From Malania oleifera (taxonomy: Eukaryota; Streptophyta; Magnoliopsida; Santalales; Ximeniaceae), in assembly GCF_029873635.1 (NCBI RefSeq), contig NC_080423.1:101804991-101868990 (forward strand): a stretch of 64,000 nt of DNA. Reading direction: 5' to 3'. The notes under the pieces were generated by a model, which was not told the DNA's origin, made no database searches, and saw only the letters and a list, made by a program, of their open reading frames with translations. Shown piece by piece: positions 56,701 through 64,000 of this stretch (position 1 is the first letter of the stretch; every line of letters begins with the position of its first letter). The translations under genes were made by a program, and so were the position numbers.

Positions 56701-57220
56701 ATTGACCCGTTTTAGGTGTTTTTGCTTCCTTTTGACTAATTTTGACCGTCCCAGGCTATTGGAAGAATCCGAAAGGATAATGAATTACTCGGGCAGATTT
56801 TAAATTTTTTGCACAAAAATCAAGAAATTAACTCGCCTGTTTTGGGCATTTTCGCTCATCTTTGACGAATTTTGACCGTCGTAGTGATTTGCAACAGTTT
56901 GAAAGACTTAGGATCGATCTAGACATATTTCATAAATTTGAAACAAAAATTGTGAAAATTATTTGGCTAGTTTTAGACATTTCCTCTCATTTTTAACCAA
57001 TTTTGATTGTCCCAGGTGATTTGGAACAGTCTGCTAAGTTTAGAAGCAACCTAGGCAAAATTTAGGTTTTTGGAGCAAGAATCGAGAAAATCATCACTCA
57101 GCTTGTTCAGAAGTTTTCACTTCTTTTTGACCAATTTTGACTATCCCAAATAATTCGGACCAGTTCAAAAAAGTTAGGAGTGATCCGAGCAACTTTTAGG
57201 GTTTTAACACAAAAAAAAAA
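56700..57220. repeat. Degenerate tandem repeat, about 122-base period, four units
   Basis: Each unit has TTTTGAC.AATTTTGACCGTC followed by a GATTTGGAACAGT-like and an AAAATCGAGAAAAT-like phrase, at roughly 56745, 56868, 56998 and 57125. Divergence is high. A short double repeat (ATGGACGACCT..CGGT.TCCAC) follows at 57241-57310. Confidence 0.7.
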
Positions 57221-57310
57221 AAATCGCTCAACATCCTGAGAGATGGACGACCTTCCGATATCCACTCTTTTGCCGATATGTTGACATATGGACGACCTCT
57301 CGGTGTCCAC

Positions 57311-58139
57311 TTTTGTTCCTAACTATTTTGTAGGTATACATGGGATTTGAAGACTTTTTATGGATGACTTATGATAGAAGACTTTATTATTATTTTTCTT
57401 GAATTTGTATTTGTTAGACATTTCATTTCAAGATTATTAGGTTCTTGAAGACCACAAGTGTAGTATGGAAGCAAATTCCAGTCCAAGACCCATGTGGGCC
57501 CCACACGGATTTGACCTCCCTTAATTTGACTTATGTTTTACATTTAAGTTGTTATATTGAAAGACACTTAAGCTTAGCTTGCATGAGAGAGTATTTAATG
57601 TGTGAGTTTAGTAAGTTGTGTTAGTATTTAATTTATAAGTTGTGTGTATTAATTAGCTATGTCTCCCATGCTTGTGTGGAAATTATTAGCTAAGTTAATG
57701 TCTTGTCCCCCTCTTCCCTATGTTAGCTTATATATCTCCATTGTAAGAACTGAATATTCAGCTAAGATTTAATATTAAATATTGAAAGGAATTTCCTTTA
57801 CTAAAACTTGTTAGCTTTGTCCAATCAATTTGATTGTGTAGTGCGAGGCTACGCATTCTCTCTGAAGATCAGGTGGTGAAAGACCACAATTCTATCAAGC
57901 GACACCATCTCCACCTCCCCTCTTTAACCCATACGGCCTCCCCTCCAACATGTCCACATGGCCACCACAAAATACACCCCACGGCCACTATTCCCCCATT
58001 CCATTGTTGTGTTCATCTCGGTGTTTCAAAGCTTGCATGAAAGACTTCGGTGTGGTCTAACTTGTGTTGAACAACGTCTAGTCATCCAAACAATTTTCTT
58101 GGTAATTTCAGCACTTTTGTTTAAATCGTTATAATAGTT
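57311..58139. other. Non-coding; possible old LTR-like sequence
   Basis: No gene supported. The part at about 57560-57830 has a promoter-like TATATATCTCCATTGTAAGA and an LTR-like composition, but no ends or target duplication were found. Confidence 0.4.
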
Positions 58140-58150
58140 TTTGAACCCTT

Positions 58151-59213
58151 TTTTTTTTTTTTTTTAAGAAGGGCGGTACCTCCATTTATTTATTGATAAC
58201 CCCTCACTTTTGGTGGAGGAATACCGTGGTTACAAGACAACCAATGGGAGATAACAAAATATAACACGTTAAAAACCTCTCAAAGAACAACACCAACATC
58301 CAGCCAAAAACCGGGTTACAAGTCCAAACAAAACAAAACAAAACATGACCTACAAAACAAACCTTACGCAACAAAACAAAACAAAAGATAAACAACATAA
58401 AACATAAGCTAAAACCAAAAAAAAATCAGCTAAACATATCTCATATAAGTCGTATACATCTTCTCCAATTTATACAAGTCATTGCTAACTCTAGGGAGTT
58501 GACTACTATTTGTAAACAAACTATTCCTTCCCATAGCACCTTGTCGAGCCAAGGCATCTACCACTTTGTTCCCTTCTCTATACCAATGATTTATCGAAAA
58601 ATCTACTCCCTCCAATAAACCAATAAGCTGCTCCCAAAAATCTCACAAATACCACAAGGAGCACTTCCTGGCTCTTATCCAATTAACTACAATATTCGAA
58701 TCACATTCAATATCGATACAGGTATGACCCAAATGTTTACAAATCTTTATTCCTTCCAACACAACTCTCAATTCAGCTTCATTATTTGAACAAGAACCAA
58801 AATATTTTGAAAAATCAATCACAAAAGAACCTGTATGGTCTCTAAGGATGCCACTACCACCCGCTGGCCCTGGGTTCCCCAGGCTGCTCCCATCCAAATT
58901 TAGTTTCAACTTCCCTTGCCTCGGTTTTAGCCATCTCACACTTTGCATAGTTTTAATTATTTTATTCACAATTTGCACTTCCAGATTCTGTAATACTCGA
59001 AAATTAGCATCTTTTAACTGAACCATTTCTATCATGTTCCTACTCAAAACCCCCACCCAATACTTAATGGAGAGCCACACATCAGTACTACTCTCTAATT
59101 TTCCTCCCATTTTAGCAACACATCTCCTTCTCCACAGCCTCCAAACTACTAAATAAGGAATCAAACCCTTCAATGAACCTAGTTGAGAGAACCTGGAAGC
59201 CCTATTAAACCAC
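58151..59213 (-). mobile_element. 5'-truncated L1-type LINE, 3' end with RNase H
   Basis: Flanked by TTTGAACCCTT at 58140-58150 and 59214-59224, with a poly(A) tail (T run from 58151). Minus-strand text contains the plant LINE RNase H: LKLNLDGSSLGNPGPAGGSG, SNNEAELRVVLEGIK, IECDSNIVVNWI and WYREGNKVVDALARQGAMGR. One in-frame TGA (near 58643) splits the frame where DFWEQL follows. Only the last kilobase was copied, as usual for L1 insertions. Confidence 0.85.
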
Positions 59214-59224
59214 TTTGAACCCTT

Positions 59225-59555
59225 GCTAGTTGATTAAATCACATCTTTGAATAACCCTATGGGAACTATGGGAACCATAGAATGCAACATTGGTACTCGC
59301 TAGCTTAAATCAAATGTATGAATATTAGTTTGTTAAGATAGAACTTGCAACTTTGGCTTTGAAAATAACATCTATATGCATAAAACTTGACTACTTGACA
59401 AAGAACATTTGGGACTTATTTCTGGACAACATCATACACCGTTTCAAAAATAAAACAACATGTGAACAATAACACAATTTATGATATTTATGTTCAGTTG
59501 ATTTAATTTTTATGTTAAAGTGTTTTGAATATATGTGCTTATGTGAGGGTTGAAT
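59225..59555. other. Non-coding
   Basis: Nothing recognised. The short frame here has no domain. Confidence 0.5.
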
Positions 59556-60120
59556 TGTAACGCCCCGATTTTCATGCCACTTTTTTCCCACATATATAAA
59601 CTATAAAATGTCACCGTTTTGATACCTTCTAATATAAACCACAACATCATCACGGACCAGGTAAGGACCGTGGAACCTGTATAACTATAAACTACCTATG
59701 CAACAGAAAGCAAATATCCACATCAAATATATACAATACCAGAGAGTCAGTATCTCTTCAAATTATACATACTTAACCATTCCCAAAATTCCCTCATCTG
59801 GATCCAAGGACTACTCAAAAAGTGACTACCCAAAATACTTACCCTCCAAACAAGGCAATACTGTAGTCCCCTCTACCTACAAGTATGATATGCTCGCATA
59901 TCTAGTTCACTTGAAAAATAATGGAATACTGGGATGAGACAACTCTCAGTAAGACGAAATATGCTATTACCAATGTGTGGCAGATAACTTTGCATAATTG
60001 TAAAATTTGATTTGAAAGTACTGCAAATAACCGAGTCTGAGAAAACACGTATAAATAATACACAGTATAGCTAATACCTATGTGCTTAACATGATTCGAT
60101 TTCAATCTTATGCTAAATCA
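59556..60120 (-). mobile_element. Ty3-like LTR fragment
   Basis: Starts TGTAACGCCCCGATTTTC and carries the shared box (GATGAGACAACTCTCAGTAAG at about 59932-59952) followed by TGTGTGGCA, as in the other LTRs read on the minus strand. Its far end was not found. Confidence 0.65.
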
Positions 60121-61054
60121 TTTCTATAATTGATTATTTGTATTGGCATCTTGGTCCTTTTTTACATAATAAATTCTAAACTATCTATGGGTTTTGAGTC
60201 CCAAGTCAAACAAAGATAAGAGTTTTTTCATCCAATATAGAAATTCATAGTAAAGACATCTTTGTGTGTTTTTAAATTAGCATTTTTGTGTAATATCCTG
60301 CATTTTAATTTTTGATTTTTTTTATATTTTAGTAAATTGATATTAAACCTTTTGCATTGATGTATGCACCAAGTGATACCCAATAATATTTATAAGGCTT
60401 GCATTAATTAGTTTCTGCTTTAGGTTATTGATGATGTTTAATTTGTATTTGGTTGGTTAATAACATGTTTAAAAAAGGTGTCGTGAGCTATAGTTATAGT
60501 TAATTTGGCTAGTAAATCGCTTAGTTCTTAGAAGTTCATCTATTCCCTGTCCTATTGATTCTTCAAACCTAATCTTAAGAATCTGTGTAAGATTGCCTTG
60601 TTGATCGTTTGACCTACCTTGATTACAAGTTACTAAGGTCTGTCAAGTCCTTATGTGCAAACTATGCTTAGAATTGTATGACTTTGGGGTTTTAAAAATG
60701 ATAGTTGTTGTCTATCATGATAGCTCATAGAAGATCAGAGTATCATATGATTGAATTCTATATAGAGTTCAGGTATAATGCTTTTGAGTTATGGATAGGA
60801 ATTTTTGCCTTAATTAACCTACTTATTCAATAGTTAATTTTTTGTACCAAAATTTTCACCTGCCTTTGGAAAAAAATGGCCTAGAATATCATTTTTATAT
60901 ATACCAATGGTATAGCCTCCAATGGTGTAAACTAGCTATTCTGCATGTAGCACCTTGCTTTCTTTCAATTAGCGACCAAGGTCCTATCACAAAGATAAAC
61001 AATTATAAGGTCAATGTAGCTCGGACAGGTTCCTATTTCAAATACATGTGCTAG
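60121..61054. other. Non-coding, possible LTR remnant
   Basis: No gene supported. TGTAATATCCTGCATTTTAA at about 60290 resembles the start of plus-oriented LTRs (compare 18082), but no end was recognised. Confidence 0.4.
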
Positions 61055-61523
61055 AGTCTCTGTAGCAATCTTGAAATTTTGTTTAAAATTTCTCTAAAAT
61101 TCTATGATACTAATAAATACACAGCAGAAGAGCCCCATAAAAATTACCAGAGTAACTAAAATATCCCAATATAACAATAAAACCATTCCAGTATCACAAT
61201 GAAGTTCTGAACTTATCAAAACATAAATAAAGTATCAACAAAAACTCCAAAATCAATTTAATACATTCTTAAGAATTTCAAGATAAACCAGAATAACAAG
61301 ATTAACAATTTATCTAAACCTCTCTATCTAGTCTCACACATGATTTCACTGCGCTACTTTGATTACTGTCATACTGCACAGGGCATCTGAAAAATGTTTG
61401 ATAATCATGGGGAGAGACACCTCTCAATAAGACGGAATAAATTATTGTCAGTGTGTGGCAACATGAGTTTTAGTATGAAACAACTTAATAACTTATTCCT
61501 TAAAATCACATCTATATAACAAT
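61055..61523 (-). mobile_element. Ty3-like LTR fragment
   Basis: CACAGCAGAAGAGCC..., ACCAGAGTAACTAAAATATCC and the shared box (GAGAGACACCTCTCAATAAG at about 61410-61429) with TGTGTGGCAACA place it with the other LTRs in minus orientation. Fragmentary. Confidence 0.55.
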
Positions 61524-63119
61524 TGTGACGCCCCGATTTTCATACCATTTTTTCCAATAAATAATAAATATTCAAATCACACATCGGCCATGTCAAAATC
61601 TCTGATAATGTATCAGCATAATCCGACTTGAAGTGAGATACCGGGTAATCAGTCAAACTTATATAACACCCTATCAGTGGAAGTCAATTTATACAAATCA
61701 TTCAAAATACAATTAACCAGAGTACTAAACATCCATACACATACACATATCCAACACATTCCCAAAATCAATCAAAACTCTAGAGGAATTCTCCATCCCT
61801 AGCTCAAAACACTCACCCTATCTAATCAAGGTATCAGCTCCCCTCTATCTTAGAGCTCTTTCTCCAAGCTTGTCACGGTTCCAGGAAATATTTAGATAAT
61901 TGGGTAAGACACATCTCAGTAAGACGAAATAAATTATTTATAGTGTGTGGCAGTATGAGTTTCATTATATCATAATATACATATATATATTTCAGTGATA
62001 ATACCATCGGAGAAAATACACCAATTATTCCCATAATGATATAAGTATAAAACACAAGCTTTTATAAGTTTTATTTCCATTTTTCATCTCATTCACATAT
62101 AGCCCAAATTTACCAGCGAAAGTTCCTGAGGATAGGGGAAATTACACGCCCATACATGTAGCTCCCCTCTACTCTGATATCGTTTGTAACCCTGCCCAAA
62201 TAACTCGGGTACAGCTACAACTAATACTTATCAGGGAACTCACCTTACTCAGTAAGTCCTCAAGAGGAGAGTTTTACTTCACCTTATTTATTTATGTTAT
62301 TATACTCGCACTCTTTCTTTTCACTTTCAATTTCATTTCATCATCCAGCACATGAGTGTCCTCAGTAACCAATATATCCATGTATGTAGCTTATAGGTAC
62401 CCTGAGGATATTCTTTCCACACCATCCTTCACCCCATAGTCGAGGTTGATTCTCTCCACGTCATGCTTCACCCAATGGTCAAGGTTGATTCTATCCACAC
62501 CATGCTTCACCCTACGGCCGAGGTTGTGCTGCCCTGAGGATATTCTCCACACCATGCTTCCCCTTATGGTTGAGGTTGTGCGGCCCGAAGGCTATATCTA
62601 ACCGCGGTTGGCTCACCCGATTAGATCAAATTAGGAAATCCATCCAGGCGTCTGTAGTATGATTGGCCTACCATAACCCTGGTCCAGACCCAGGGGCAAA
62701 TCTACCCTTCTCAATTGCTCAATCGATTGCCCACACCACACTCATCACAAGACCGTGTGGTTGCACTAACACCTCACTAGTGTATTGTGCTCAATATCAA
62801 TAATCGTCCATTAGGGTTCTCATTTCCACATTTCATCATTCACATTTCACATTCACAGTTCATTATTCATATTGCAGCATTCACATTGTATTATTCACAT
62901 TTCATATTCTCATTTCAGTATTCACATTGCAGTATTCTCATCACAATTTTTACATTTCTTGTATTCACATTTCAGTATTCACATTGTAGAATTCCCATTG
63001 CACTATACACATTTTCACATTCATATTTTAATATTCACATTTCACAATTCAGTATTCACAATTCATCTCATCATATCAATGATATTTTCATCATTTCAAT
63101 ACTCATTTCATCTCATAAT

Positions 63120-63154
<35 letters not shown>

Positions 63155-64000
63155 TATTTCATGTTATTCAACATTTCTCAATAAAACATTTCCATATTTC
63201 ATATTTCATCATTTCTCAGAAGATACTCTTCAGTATATATCACTTTTCCATGTTTCTCAATAAAACAATTCTCATATCTTTACAATTCAGTATATAAACA
63301 TGACTGGGTTTCTTTTATATTCATTACTGCAAAAAACTTTTCCATATATGTTTTTATCATATTATCATCATTCTCTGTGCAAATTACACAACCCAATTTC
63401 AAACATGTTTCAGTATAAGTCATATGCCACACAATTTCGTCTAATATTCATATCATAATATTTGTAGGTAAAATATCATATTTTCCTTTCACATATTCAT
63501 TCAACCAGTAATTTTAGAAAATACTGTAATAATTTATTCCCCATACCTGGCTTATTAAGAGGTCTACTAAAATCCCAAATCCTATGCCCCACGGCGTTCG
63601 CAGCTCAAAAACCTAAAATCACATTTCCCCAAATTAGTAAACTCAACTCCCAGAACAATTTTCGTTTAACACTTCCTAGGTTTCGAATACTCCAAGTAGC
63701 CCATTGAACCCTAAAATATCTTACTTACCCTTTGTAGAGACTCGTGAAAATAAAATAATAAAAATAATTAGAAAAATAGATTTTTGGCTGGGGAAGGAGA
63801 AAATTGGCGATGATTTTCTGGAGAGGAAGAAAAATCGGCAGCGATTTTGGGGTTTTACCTCGGGTCAGTAATGGGTAAATGGTAAATCTTAACCGGTTAA
63901 ATAGAAAATCGGCGACAGTTTTCTAAGAGATAGAGAAAATCGTTTCTCGACAGTATTGAATGTAAAAATCCCAAAAATAGAGATATAAAAAAAATTAGTG
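61524..64000 (-). mobile_element. Ty3-like LTR running off the window
   Basis: Starts TGTGACGCCCCGATTTTC, with the shared box near 61903-61922 and TGTGTGGCAG. Contains a 45- to 52-base minisatellite (62405-62600: CCACACCATGCTTCACCC...GAGGTTG), a degenerate ATTCACATTTC array (about 62830-63110) and a TA run (63121-63152). At 63733 TGTAGAGACTCGTGAAAATA looks like the start of another plus-oriented LTR inserted here; its end is outside the window. Confidence 0.65.

Noticed and set aside
57834-58040. 68-residue frame rich in His and Pro
   Set aside because: No ATG at the listed position and no known family; probably chance.
60842-61054. 70-residue frame
   Set aside because: No recognisable domain and it runs into LTR-like sequence.

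Overview
This is a stretch of a eudicot plant nuclear genome. It is AT-rich, about two thirds of it is LTR retrotransposon debris of Ty1/copia and Ty3 types, and the only host genes are plant families: a pectin-methylesterase/invertase-inhibitor (PMEI, Pla a 1-like) cluster, a CDC20-type pseudogene and a PPR fragment. I cannot name the species from sequence alone, and there is no CRISPR, operon, rRNA or clear tRNA gene.

Layout. (1) 1-15.9 kb is a set of nested fossils. A Tnt1/Tork-like copia element (LTR from before base 1 to 533) was hit at 2110-2114 by a Tekay-like Ty3 element on the minus strand (2115-14513, duplicated GATGA). The 5' LTR of that element was in turn hit by two solo LTRs of one further family in opposite orientations (9138-11124 and 12343-14333). 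A separate copia-LTR 3' fragment follows at 15482-15915. (2) 15.95-35.05 kb is one very large inverted duplication: two arms of about 9-10 kb around a 74-base loop at 25172-25245. Each arm carries a PMEI copy, a broken CDC20-type WD40 gene and a shared 0.43-kb solo LTR. Each arm also acquired its own 2.9-kb solo LTR and its own SINE, all with clean target duplications. The PMEI in the left arm is destroyed by two of these insertions; the one in the right arm is open. (3) 35-47.7 kb is more retroelement debris: a copia gag remnant, a Ty3 LTR holding a Sirevirus-like LTR, two tandem arrays, a PPR-repeat fragment, and a Ty3 gag with its LTR holding an LTR that holds another LTR. (4) 47.7-55 kb has two further PMEI genes on the minus strand (49811-50374 and 52673-53221), tandem relatives of the palindrome copies, with a hAT-like MITE between them. 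(5) 55-64 kb has a poly(A) retroposon end, degenerate tandem repeats, a 5'-truncated LINE and more Ty3 LTRs running off the window.

How it fits together. The locus is a PMEI cluster (four copies, three open) that grew by tandem duplication and by one inverted duplication. Minus-strand orientation of the three other copies, plus the extra CDC20 exons found only in the loop and right arm, suggest that the right arm is ancestral and the left arm is the flipped copy. Both CDC20 copies share the same nonsense codon, so that gene was dead before it was duplicated. Transcription of either PMEI runs toward the centre, so read-through would make a long hairpin containing CDC20 sequence. Percent identities and ages were not computed; statements of similarity are by eye.
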